23,504 nt of DNA, taken from assembly GCA_937896835.1 (NCBI GenBank), contig CALBOJ010000017.1, positions 1 to 23,504 on the forward strand. Direction: 5' to 3'. Numbering within the stretch: position 1 is the first letter of the stretch; each line of letters starts with the position of its first letter. A program made the position numbers and the translations under genes. The notes below the pieces were generated by a model. The model was not told the DNA's origin and ran no database searches. It saw only the letters and a list, made by a program, of their open reading frames with translations. Shown piece by piece: positions 1-6,998 of this stretch. This DNA is from an uncultured Collinsella sp. GTDB taxonomy: Bacteria; Actinomycetota; Coriobacteriia; Coriobacteriales; Coriobacteriaceae.

Positions 1-1
1 C

Positions 2-811
2 ACCGTCACCAACGACTACTACCCCAAGCTCGCGCGCATCCTCTTTGAGCTTGCCGTGCGCCTGGAGCGCGAGACCGGTGCACATGTCGCCTTCATCAAT
101 CTGTCCGGCGGCGTCGGCATCCCCTATCTGCCCGAGCAGCAGGCCAACGACATTCACGCCATCGGCGAGGGGGTGCACGCGGCCTACGACGAAATCCTGG
201 TTCCCGCCGGTATGGGCGATGTGGCCATCTGCACCGAGATGGGCCGCTTTATGATGGGTCCCTACGGCTGCCTGGTCACTAAGGCCATCCACAGAAAGCA
301 GATCTACAAGGATTATATCGGCGTGGACGCAAGCGCCGTCGATCTGATCCGCCCTGCCATGTATGGCGCCTACCACCACATTACGGTGATGGGCCAGCCT
401 GGCGGCGCCGACAAGACTGCGGCACCCGTCACGGACACCTACGACATCACGGGCAATCTGTGCGAGAACAACGATAAGTTCGCCATCGACCGCGAGCTGC
501 CGCAGATCGACATGGGCGACCTGCTTGTGATCCACGATACCGGCGCGCATGGCTACTCCATGGGCTACAACTACAACGGACGCCTGCGCTCCGCCGAGGT
601 GCTGCTGCGCCCCGACGGCTCGGCCGACCTCATCCGCCGCGCCGAGCGCCCGGGCGATTACTTTGCCACGCTCGACGTGCTGCCGTACGGCCGAGAGTTA
701 CTGGCCAAGTCGCGCGCCGATGCCGCCCGCCGTCGCGCCCAGGACGAGCGCCTGGCCGTCGCTGCCCAATGGAACAAACGCATCCAGATCGCGGAAGCGA
801 AGGAGAAGAAC
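2..811 (+). CDS. lysA: Diaminopimelate decarboxylase, C-terminal part, open into dapA
   Basis: This is the 3' part of a PLP-dependent (fold type III) diaminopimelate decarboxylase, which converts meso-DAP to L-lysine and CO2 in the cytoplasm. The 5' end lies outside the window; the frame is open from base 2. Visible family features are the CTEMGRFMMGPYG segment (the E-x-GR-type substrate/PLP region), NLCENNDKFA (conserved active-site Cys), and HDTGAHGYSMGYNYNGR followed by AEVLLRPDG near the usual C-terminus. After the usual family end (YFATLD, about base 675) comes a charged, Lys/Arg/Glu/Ala-rich tail of about 45 residues that is probably helical. No stop codon occurs before the dapA ATG at 812, which is in the same frame, so lysA as read here is fused to dapA. 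The end coordinate given is simply the last base before the dapA start. The gene heads a dap operon with very short spacings. Identity is secure; whether a separate LysA protein is made is uncertain. Confidence 0.88.
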
Positions 812-1702
812 ATGGATATCCGCAACCTCGAGGGTTCGATCGTCGCCCTTGTCACGCCGTTTAAAAAGGACGGCAGCGTCGACTTTGATGCACTCGAGCG
901 CCTTATCGATTTCCACCTGCAAAATGGCACTGACGCCATCCTCACCCTGGGCACCACCGGAGAGAGTGCCACGATGACCGACGACGAGGACAACTCCGTT
1001 GTCGCCGCAGTGGTCAAGCAGGTTGCGGGCCGCGTCCCCGTCATCGCCGGCTCGGGCTCCAACTCCACGCAGACCATGCTCACCAAGTCGCTCACCTACC
1101 AGGGCCTGGGTGCCGATGGTCTGCTGCTCATTACCCCCTACTACAACAAGTCTAACGAAGAGGGCATCTACCAGCACTTTAAGACCGTGGCCGACGCCGT
1201 GGACATCCCCTGCATTCTGTACAACATCCCCGGCCGCTGTGGCTGCGGTATCAGCGAGCACAACGTAGAGCGCTTGGCCGCGCACCCCAACATCATGGGC
1301 ATCAAGGAGGCCTCGGGCAACGTCGCCTACGCGGCCAAGATCGCCCATCTGCTGTCCGATGACTTCCGCATGTACTCGGGCGAGGATGCACTCACCGTGC
1401 CGCTCATGAGCCTAGGCGCTTCGGGTACCATCAGCGTGTGGGCCGACGTACAGCCGCAGCTCGTGCATGACATGTGCCGCGCCTATCTGGACGGCGACGT
1501 AGCGCGCGCCCGCGATATCCAGATTGCCGGCCAGCCGCTCATCAACGCCCTCTTTAGCGAGGTCAATCCCATCCCCGTTAAGGAAGCGCTCGCCCAGATG
1601 GGCATGATCGAGGCAAACTACCGTATGCCGCTGTGCCCCATGGCAGACGACACGCGCTCTGCACTTACCGATGCCCTGAAGGGAGCTGGTCTGCTTGATT
1701 AA
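812..1702 (+). CDS. dapA: 4-hydroxy-tetrahydrodipicolinate synthase
   Basis: DapA condenses pyruvate with L-aspartate semialdehyde, the first committed step of the DAP/lysine pathway. The 296-residue length is normal for this (beta/alpha)8 class I aldolase. Visible are the GTTGES phosphate/pyruvate loop (residues 47-52), the catalytic Tyr in ILYNIPGR (Y137, R142) and the Schiff-base lysine in GIKEASGN (K165). The start at 812 is chosen because an AAGGAG Shine-Dalgarno lies 6 nt upstream and the protein then begins at the usual family N-terminus. The same frame is also open from lysA, so DapA could be made as the C-terminal half of a LysA-DapA polypeptide, by internal initiation, or both. Its stop codon overlaps the start of dapB. 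Confidence 0.96.
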   Translation: MDIRNLEGSIVALVTPFKKDGSVDFDALERLIDFHLQNGTDAILTLGTTGESATMTDDEDNSVVAAVVKQVAGRVPVIAGSGSNSTQTMLTKSLTYQGLGADGLLLITPYYNKSNEEGIYQHFKTVADAVDIPCILYNIPGRCGCGISEHNVERLAAHPNIMGIKEASGNVAYAAKIAHLLSDDFRMYSGEDALTVPLMSLGASGTISVWADVQPQLVHDMCRAYLDGDVARARDIQIAGQPLINALFSEVNPIPVKEALAQMGMIEANYRMPLCPMADDTRSALTDALKGAGLLD

Positions 1703-2435
1703 GACCGTCATTATGGGAACGGGCCGCATGGGCTCGCTCATCCGCACCACCGCCGAGGGCGTTGTCGACACCGCCGGTCAACCCGTTTTCGACATCGTCG
1801 CCCAGATCGGCTTCGACTTGTCCGAGCTCGAGAACGCCCCGGCAGCCGACGTCATCATCGACTTCTCGAACGTCGTGACCTTCGATGCCGTCGTCGCCTA
1901 TGTCGAGCGCACGGGTGCGGCGCTGGTCTCGGGCACCACAGGCTATACGCCCGAGCAGATGGATCGCCTTCGCGAGCTGGGTCAGAACGCCCGCGTCATG
2001 CACTCCGGCAATTATTCCATCGGTATCGCAGCCCTGCGCCATCTGGTGGCACAGGCCACACGCGAGCTGCCCGGCTTTGACTGCGAAATCGTCGAGACGC
2101 ACCATAACCAAAAGGTCGACGCCCCCAGCGGCACTGCCAAGTTGTTGCTCGACGCCGTCGTCGAAGCCGAGCCCGAGGCAGGCTACCACCCCGTCTATGG
2201 CCGCGAGGGCATGTGCGGCGCGCGCGACCCCAAGGAGATCGGCATGCACTCGCTGCGCGGCGGCACCGTAGCCGGCGTGCACGAGGTGGGTTTCTTTGGC
2301 CAGGACGAGGAGGTCACGCTCACCCACCGCGCCACGAGCCGTCAGATCTTCGTCAACGGCGCCTTGGCAGCCGCGCAGAAGCTCGTCATCCGCGAACCCG
2401 GCTTCTATACGTTTGACCAGGTCATGTTTGCCTAA
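1695..2435 (+). CDS. dapB: 4-hydroxy-tetrahydrodipicolinate reductase
   Basis: DapB reduces the DapA product to tetrahydrodipicolinate using NAD(P)H. The 246 residues contain the N-terminal Rossmann motif GTGRMGS (8-14), the SGTTGY loop near residues 79-84, and the substrate-binding/catalytic block ETHHNQKVDAPSGTA (catalytic His 136/137, Lys 140). The start is a TTG that overlaps the end of dapA by 8 nt, with an AAGGGAG-like Shine-Dalgarno inside dapA. This implies translational coupling. No other start would keep the nucleotide-binding strand MIKTVIMGTG intact. Confidence 0.96.
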   Translation: MIKTVIMGTGRMGSLIRTTAEGVVDTAGQPVFDIVAQIGFDLSELENAPAADVIIDFSNVVTFDAVVAYVERTGAALVSGTTGYTPEQMDRLRELGQNARVMHSGNYSIGIAALRHLVAQATRELPGFDCEIVETHHNQKVDAPSGTAKLLLDAVVEAEPEAGYHPVYGREGMCGARDPKEIGMHSLRGGTVAGVHEVGFFGQDEEVTLTHRATSRQIFVNGALAAAQKLVIREPGFYTFDQVMFA

Positions 2436-2474
2436 CCAGGTATCAACCGAATCCACCCAAAGGAGAAACAGCAA

Positions 2475-3194
2475 ATGAGCAATGCAGCCGAGATGGATGC
2501 ACAGGAGATTATCAACTACATCGCCACCGCGCCCAAAAAAACGCCCGTCAAGCTGTACGTGCGTGAGAAGCCGGGCATGAAGGTCCAGTGGGGCAATGCA
2601 CACGTCTACGGCGGTCGTCGTGGCAAGACCGTCTTTGGTGACTGGGATGAGCTTAAGGCAATCCTGGACGCCAATGCCGATTCCATCGATTACTACGACG
2701 TAGAGAACGACTGTCGCAACTCTGCCGTGCCCATGCTCGACCTCAAGGGCATCAACGCCCGCATCGAGCCGGGCGCGATCATCCGTGACCGCGTCGAGAT
2801 CGGCGATCGCGCCGTCATCATGATGGGCGCCATCATCAACATCGGCTCCGTTATCGGCGAGGGCTCCATGATCGACATGGGCGCCGTGCTGGGCGGCCGC
2901 GCCACCGTGGGTAAGAACTGCCACATCGGCGCCGGCACCGTGCTGGCAGGCGTCGTGGAGCCCGCCAGCGCCACGCCCGTCATCATCGAGGACGATGTCA
3001 TGATCGGCGCCAATGCTGTGGTCCTGGAGGGCGTGCACGTGGGTAAGGGTGCTATCGTTGCCGCCGGCGCCGTATGCGTGGAGGACGTCCCTGCCGGCGC
3101 CGTCGTGGCCGGTGTCCCCGCCCGCGTCATCAAGATGCGCGACGCCCAGACCGACAGCAAGACCGGCCTGGAAGAGGGCTTACGTCAACTTTAA
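2475..3194 (+). CDS. dapH: Tetrahydrodipicolinate N-acetyltransferase
   Basis: The product is a left-handed beta-helix (hexapeptide-repeat) acyltransferase of 239 residues, the length typical of the DapH/YkuQ family. An alpha-helical N-terminal domain (about 1-85) is followed by imperfect [LIV]-G-x4 hexapeptide turns from about residue 95 to 210 (for example IEIGDRAV, IGEGSMID, VGKNCHIGAG, IGANAVV, VGKGAIVAAG). DapH acetylates tetrahydrodipicolinate with acetyl-CoA, committing this organism to the acetylase branch of DAP synthesis, which also needs an N-acetyl-LL-DAP aminotransferase and a deacetylase not identified with certainty here. An AAAGGAG Shine-Dalgarno precedes the ATG. It follows dapB by 39 nt in the same operon. 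A structured repeat begins 2 nt after its stop codon. Confidence 0.94.
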   Translation: MSNAAEMDAQEIINYIATAPKKTPVKLYVREKPGMKVQWGNAHVYGGRRGKTVFGDWDELKAILDANADSIDYYDVENDCRNSAVPMLDLKGINARIEPGAIIRDRVEIGDRAVIMMGAIINIGSVIGEGSMIDMGAVLGGRATVGKNCHIGAGTVLAGVVEPASATPVIIEDDVMIGANAVVLEGVHVGKGAIVAAGAVCVEDVPAGAVVAGVPARVIKMRDAQTDSKTGLEEGLRQL

Positions 3195-3196
3195 TA

Positions 3197-3335
3197 GTTA
3201 CGGCGTTTTACTAAACGCCGTAACGACTCGACGCTACAAACGCCCCAGAGCGGCAATCTGACGTTCAATCGTCGGGCATGACCAAAAGGTCAATGCCCTC
3301 CTCTTTCACGTCACCTTGCTCGCTCTGGGGCGTTT
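3197..3335 (+). ncRNA. Structured 3' element, copy 1 (downstream of dapH)
   Basis: This is a composite structured element. Part 1 is a perfect 12-bp hairpin (3197-3208 with 3213-3224, loop TACT) with GTTAC/GTAAC ends. A linker containing CTCGACGCT (3227-3235) follows. Part 2 is a long stem. It has a perfect 15-bp base (3238-3252 with 3321-3335), then GCAA/TTGC and TGACGT/ACGTCA helices. It then opens an internal loop, TCAATCGTC on the 5' side and TCCTCTTTC on the 3' side, and closes with an apical hairpin (3274-3283 with 3288-3298, AAAA loop, one bulged A). A homologous element with different stem sequences but the same loop and linker sequences lies on the other strand at 12933-13072. The outer stem is followed by only a short T run, so it may also act as a terminator for the dap operon. 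Confidence 0.65.
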
Positions 3336-3378
3336 TCGCTGACTTATGCTCAACCAGTAGCGTAATTAAGCCCCAAGT

Positions 3379-3415
3379 AAAAAGGTCGAAGCCCTCATCC
3401 AAGGCTTCGGCCTTT
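3379..3415 (-). terminator. Rho-independent terminator of the nucleoid-associated protein gene
   Basis: On the minus strand a 13-bp stem (3403-3415 with 3381-3393, one G-U wobble; left arm AAAGGCCGAAGCC) is followed by TTTTTACTT. It lies 28 bases beyond the stop codon of the minus-strand gene ending at 3443. It separates that gene from the convergent dap operon. Confidence 0.8.
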
Positions 3416-3442
3416 GCTTTCTCGCTGTAGACGTAACGCAAC

Positions 3443-4447
3443 TTATCGATTCTCGATGCTGCCGATATTCTTGAGCTCGATGGAGATGAGGCCGTTGGGT
3501 TCGTTGACGAACTCGATGTACTCGGAGTTCGAACCCATCTCGGCCGGGAAGCTGATCTCGATTCCCGTGTCGGTACGGATCTTGTGGTTGCGCACCGCCG
3601 CACGCTCGACCTGTTTGCGCTCCACGGGCACGCGCTCGGGCACCTTCTCCTCGGTCAGTGCCGCGCGCACGCTCTCCTTGATAACCGGTTCGTCCTCAAA
3701 GACCTCATCGACGATATCCCAAGGCGGCAGCTCCTCGTCATCCTCGACCTTCTCGGCAACGGCAGCCTTAACCTTAGCGAGCGCTACGGCCGTATTGGCA
3801 CCGTGCTCCTCGGCGACTTCCTCGACCACACGCGTCACGGTGTCGATGACCTCCTTGCCCGATACGCCCGTGTCGCACTGCAGCAGGCCATCGGGGATAA
3901 GCATACGGTCCTCGCCGGCAATCTTGCGCTTCTTGTCCACATAGCCGATCTCCATGGTGCTCGCGCGCACGATGGCATAGCTTGGCACCTTTTGGGAAGG
4001 ATTCGGCAGGATAGCATAGTGGCGCGCGATGTCGTTGCGCACCTCCCCCTCCTCGCGACCCACTTCGTGCATAAAAGCCTGCTTGGAGCCCAGCAGCATC
4101 ACGGCAAACCAGCGGGCATCCTCATCGTCGTCAAAATCGGCCACGAGCACGTCGGTGGACTCGGCTTTCTCGGCTTTGGTGAGCTCGGAGGAGATAAACT
4201 CCGCAATCTGCTGCGACAGGTCCACGAACTCGCGCTCGCCAAAGAAATAGCCCTTGAGCTCACCACCAAACGCAGAGTTCTCGGCAAACGTGGCGCGCTT
4301 GTTATCGGCCGAAGTGCGGGCGCGGCGCAGGTGCGTGGTCACAAAGCTGCGCACGGTACGGCTCTCGATATCGAGCTCGCGTTGGCTCATGACGTTGACG
4401 GCAGAGTCAAAGTCCAGGATATGCAGAATCGCGTGATTGATTTTCAT
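3443..4447 (-). CDS. Nucleoid-associated protein (NdpA/YejK family)
   Basis: The product is a 334-residue homologue of the 37-kDa nucleoid-associated protein family (PF04245; YejK/NdpA in enterobacteria). The family binds the bacterial nucleoid; its detailed role is not established. Recognisable features are the N-terminal INHAILHILD strand, the DVLVADFDDDEDARWFAVMLL segment typical of the family's central beta region, and the C-terminal IEFVNEPNGLISIELKNI. A Glu/Val-rich helical stretch lies around residues 225-270. The ATG at 4447 is preferred to the one at 4456, because ACGGA lies about 9 nt before the former and directly abuts the latter. It is monocistronic with its own terminator and is convergent with the dap operon. 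Confidence 0.85.
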   Translation of the reverse strand: MKINHAILHILDFDSAVNVMSQRELDIESRTVRSFVTTHLRRARTSADNKRATFAENSAFGGELKGYFFGEREFVDLSQQIAEFISSELTKAEKAESTDVLVADFDDDEDARWFAVMLLGSKQAFMHEVGREEGEVRNDIARHYAILPNPSQKVPSYAIVRASTMEIGYVDKKRKIAGEDRMLIPDGLLQCDTGVSGKEVIDTVTRVVEEVAEEHGANTAVALAKVKAAVAEKVEDDEELPPWDIVDEVFEDEPVIKESVRAALTEEKVPERVPVERKQVERAAVRNHKIRTDTGIEISFPAEMGSNSEYIEFVNEPNGLISIELKNIGSIENR

Positions 4448-4532
4448 ATACGGCATTCCGTTCTAGATCGATTTCGGCACGAACCAGTATAGCGGTCGAG
4501 CCCGCCCCAGGCGCATCGAAGCTTGATGCATC

Positions 4533-4554
4533 GGGGTCAGGTTGCTTTGCACCA
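4533..4554 (+). repeat. REP-like inverted repeat, left copy (A)
   Basis: This 22-bp sequence runs from GGGGTCAGGTT to CTTTGCACCA. It matches the reverse complement of 5750-5771 at 21 of 22 positions. It ends 4 bases before the stop codon of the DUF2974 gene. Together the two copies bracket that gene in inverted orientation. A related variant (GGGACAGGTTT plus TTTGGCA) occurs at 22634-22704 and 23360-23383. Confidence 0.75.
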
Positions 4555-4558
4555 ATGG

Positions 4559-5719
4559 CTAGCGCAGAAGCTCGGACTGCCATGCCTCGAGCTGCTCGGC
4601 AAAGCTCTTGCCGCTCGTGGGTACGCTGAGCTCGGGTCGTTTGGGCAACAGTGCGCATTTAAGGATTGCCACGATGGTCTGCGAGACAAGGCGTCGCGTA
4701 TCCTTGTCAAAGCCTTGCGCAGCCTGGAGCATCACGGGCAGGCTCTCGCGCAGATTCCCAGCGATATCCGCAAACCGCTCAGCACCCGTAGCCTCAAACA
4801 CGGAGAACAAGGCATCTACAAAACGCTCGCGCTCGCTAGGCGACACTGCAAGCAGCATCTCGCGAATAGAGCCATCAACGTATCGAGCACCGGCGGACAG
4901 GCGCTCACAGTACACGAAGTCGTGACCATCAACCACCCAGCTAAAGGGATTGTGCTGCAGCAGGCTGAACTCGGTGCTCTCAACGATGGCATAGTCCTCC
5001 TGTGTCTCGAACATCATGCCAAAGATCGACGACCGAGGTAGCGTCTTGTCGATTCGACCGGATAGGTCGGCGAAGGCGTTGCCGCTCAGAAACTCCTCGA
5101 CGAAGCCCGGACCATCATGGGAATACGCCCGTTCGATTCGCTCACGGGCGACATCGGGGCACATCGCCGCACCGTACACCGCAAGGTTTCCACCCTTGGA
5201 ATGACCTCCGCACAAAAGCGGCCCGTCAATCGCATCCGCCGCCTCGTCTACATAACGCGCCGCGGATTCCTGGGCCGGCACAGGACACCGGAACGCCATG
5301 TTAAAGTCCTCTTTCCAGCCCACAATCGTGCTGTCGGTCCCCCGGAAGGCAAGATAGCTAAACCCCGCCGGAAATCGGAACGTCATGGCCGCAAACTGCT
5401 CCGTTGTCTCGGCATCACTCACGCTACGATAGCCGCAAACACGAACGCCACGGTAGCGAGGGCTTGCTGCCACAGCCTCCAACAGGGCACGGCTCCCCTC
5501 CGGATCCCACAGGTCGCCAATCATGTCTTGGTAGCACTCGGCGCGTAGCAGCTCGCGTACGTCTAGGCCCTGCCAATTCGTCAGCTCCGCCATATCACCC
5601 GGCAAACGCAAATAGGACAACCACGCAAAGACCAGGCTATCCACCGCGCAGAACGGCCGTTCCTCAAACGGATCAAACGCCGTCTGGGCATAGGTCAAAA
5701 AATTAGGCGAATCCGACAT
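4559..5719 (-). CDS. DUF2974 (Mbeg1-like) alpha/beta-hydrolase
   Basis: This is a 386-residue protein of the DUF2974/Mbeg1-like family, distant relatives of class 3 lipases. The serine-hydrolase nucleophile elbow is GGHSKGGN (nucleophile Ser about 174). It is preceded by the characteristic YLAFRGTDSTIVGWKEDFNM block (about 122-141), which contains the oxyanion-side RGTD. A probable catalytic Asp/His lies further downstream (SHDGPGF; WVVDGHDFVY). There is no signal peptide or membrane segment, so it is probably cytoplasmic; the substrate is unknown. The start at 5719 is chosen because GGGAGG precedes it and the family N-terminus NFLTYAQ follows. The open frame extends further upstream, but that part runs through the flanking repeat and the ldh terminator and does not look like protein. 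The gene stands alone and is bracketed by inverted 22-bp repeats. Confidence 0.82.
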   Translation of the reverse strand: MSDSPNFLTYAQTAFDPFEERPFCAVDSLVFAWLSYLRLPGDMAELTNWQGLDVRELLRAECYQDMIGDLWDPEGSRALLEAVAASPRYRGVRVCGYRSVSDAETTEQFAAMTFRFPAGFSYLAFRGTDSTIVGWKEDFNMAFRCPVPAQESAARYVDEAADAIDGPLLCGGHSKGGNLAVYGAAMCPDVARERIERAYSHDGPGFVEEFLSGNAFADLSGRIDKTLPRSSIFGMMFETQEDYAIVESTEFSLLQHNPFSWVVDGHDFVYCERLSAGARYVDGSIREMLLAVSPSERERFVDALFSVFEATGAERFADIAGNLRESLPVMLQAAQGFDKDTRRLVSQTIVAILKCALLPKRPELSVPTSGKSFAEQLEAWQSELLR

Positions 5720-5749
5720 GGCCCTCCCATCAACTATGGTGCATTGGGG

Positions 5750-5771
5750 TGGTGCAAAGTAACCTGACCCC
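5750..5771 (-). repeat. REP-like inverted repeat, right copy (B)
   Basis: This is the partner of the copy at 4533-4554, in inverted orientation with one difference (A instead of G). It lies about 30 bp upstream of the DUF2974 start codon, between that gene and the ldh terminator. A second TGGTGCA at 5737-5743 and GCACCA at 5775-5780 add short palindromic pieces around it, as REP sequences often show. Confidence 0.75.
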
Positions 5772-5780
5772 CTCGCACCA

Positions 5781-5815
5781 AAAAGGCGCCCGGACCGTGT
5801 GGCCCGGACGCCTTT
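5781..5815 (-). terminator. Rho-independent terminator of ldh
   Basis: An imperfect GC-rich stem (AAAGGCG-C-CCGG against CCGG-A-CGCCTTT, with one wobble in the minus-strand RNA) is followed on the minus strand by TTTTT. It lies 32 bases after the ldh stop codon. Confidence 0.8.
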
Positions 5816-5846
5816 CATTGTAGCCTGTTGCCCAAAAGAGCTTGAT

Positions 5847-6797
5847 TTAGCAGGAGAAGTCGACGCTGTCGATGATGTCCTTGAGGGCCTTTGCGGAGGC
5901 GGTGAGCTCATGCTGCTCGTCATCGTTCAGCGGCACGGGGACGCGGCAGACAACGCCATCGCGGCCGACGACGGTCGGCATGGAGATGGCCAGATCGGAC
6001 AGGCCATACTCGCCCACCATGAGCGAGGAAACGGGCAGAACGGTCTGCTCGTCACGCATAACAGCGGTGCAGATGCGCTTGACAGCCATGGCGACGCCGT
6101 AGTAGGTGGCGTGCTTCTTCTCGATGATGGTGTAGGCGGAGTTCTTGACGTCCTCGGCGATACGCTTCTCGGCAGCCTCGTGCTCCAGATGACCGTGAAG
6201 CTCGCAGAAGGTGTTCAGCGGAACGCCGGCAACCTGAGCGCTGGACCAAGCGACAAACTCGGAGTCGCCGTGCTCGCCCATGACATAGGCCTGGACATCG
6301 CGCGGGTCAACCTCGACGTGGGCACCAAGCATCTGCTGCAGACGGCCAGTGTCGAGCACGGTGCCGGAGCCGATGACATGGCCCTCGGGCAGGCCGGACA
6401 TCTTGATGGCAGCATAGGTCAGAACATCAACCGGGTTGGAGACGATTAGCAGAATGCCGTCGAAGCCGGACTTCTTAATCTCGGGGATAATGGACTTAAA
6501 GATGTTTACGTTCTTGTTGACCAGGTCCAGGCGGGTCTCACCGGGCTTCTGGGCAGCGCCAGCGGTGACGACGATCATGGCGGCGTCGGCGACATCGGAA
6601 TAATCGCCGGCGTAGATCTTCATCGGCTCGGCAAACGTCATGCCGTGCGCGATATCCAGGGCCTCACCCTCGGCACGGTTCTTGTCCACGTCGATGAGGA
6701 CCATCTCGGAGAACAGACCACTCTGCATCAGTGCGAACGCCGAAGACGAACCGACGAAACCGCAGCCGACAATAGCGACCTTCTTCTCGTTAACCAT
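5847..6797 (-). CDS. ldh: L-lactate dehydrogenase
   Basis: This NAD-dependent L-lactate dehydrogenase regenerates NAD+ by reducing pyruvate during fermentation. The 316 residues match the family length. Visible features are the Rossmann loop GCGFVGSS (11-18), the NAD-specifying acidic residue in LIDVD, and the mobile-loop GETRLD. The catalytic block GSGTVLDTGRLQ (143-154) carries Asp149 and the substrate-binding Arg152. MGEHGDSE carries the catalytic His176. The start at 6797 is set by GGGAG 6 nt upstream and by the family N-terminus. The frame stays open to 6875, but that extension has no Shine-Dalgarno and crosses a leader hairpin. It is transcribed alone, with its own terminator. Confidence 0.96.
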   Translation of the reverse strand: MVNEKKVAIVGCGFVGSSSAFALMQSGLFSEMVLIDVDKNRAEGEALDIAHGMTFAEPMKIYAGDYSDVADAAMIVVTAGAAQKPGETRLDLVNKNVNIFKSIIPEIKKSGFDGILLIVSNPVDVLTYAAIKMSGLPEGHVIGSGTVLDTGRLQQMLGAHVEVDPRDVQAYVMGEHGDSEFVAWSSAQVAGVPLNTFCELHGHLEHEAAEKRIAEDVKNSAYTIIEKKHATYYGVAMAVKRICTAVMRDEQTVLPVSSLMVGEYGLSDLAISMPTVVGRDGVVCRVPVPLNDDEQHELTASAKALKDIIDSVDFSC

Positions 6798-6823
6798 TAG
6801 AAACTCCCATCTCTCTCCACAAA

Positions 6824-6854
6824 CAAGCCGCCCGGGAACGACCCGAGCGGCTTG
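6824..6854 (-). promoter_or_regulatory. Leader hairpin upstream of ldh / 3' hairpin of aminotransferase gene
   Basis: A 13-bp stem (6824-6836 with 6842-6854, loop of 5; one G-U wobble in the minus-strand RNA) is followed by TTTGTGG, only 26 nt before the ldh start codon. It may terminate the upstream aminotransferase transcript, or form an attenuator-like hairpin in the ldh leader. The T run is too short to decide. Confidence 0.5.
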
Positions 6855-6941
6855 CCGTAATCCCAATACATCCAATCGGGACTTTGATTATGCCCCTATT
6901 CGCAGCCAAAAATCGACCGTTTACCGAAATTGTTTGCAGGA

Positions 6942-6962
6942 TTCGTAAAATAACTGTACGAA
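6942..6962. promoter_or_regulatory. Inverted repeat in the ldh upstream region
   Basis: TTCGTA, 9 bp, TACGAA forms a dyad about 145 bp upstream of ldh and about 40 bp beyond the end of the aminotransferase gene. Position and symmetry suggest an operator, but it does not match the Rex consensus I know and the regulator is not identifiable. Confidence 0.25.
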
Positions 6963-6998
6963 ATCGGTTTCGAGCTATTGACGAGCCGAAATACCTTT

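Noticed and set aside
1665..3038. Long minus-strand open frame (457 codons) opposite dapB and dapH
   Set aside because: Its Ala/Gly/Val/Asp/His-rich translation is the mirror of two well-identified genes and has no own start signal or motifs.
3197..3224. Integron attC site
   Set aside because: The GTTAC/GTAAC ends do not fit the RYYYAAC/GTTRRRY core pattern, the stem is perfect rather than bulged, and no integrase or cassette array is present.
3265..3603. Minus-strand frame reading back through structured element copy 1 into the nucleoid-associated protein gene
   Set aside because: It overlaps a real gene in another frame, and its tail is encoded by the stem-loop and the terminator; the protein-like look of the end is probably chance.
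5720..5923. Upstream extension of the DUF2974 reading frame
   Set aside because: It would be translated from the ldh terminator and the inverted repeat; the Shine-Dalgarno and family N-terminus both point to 5719.
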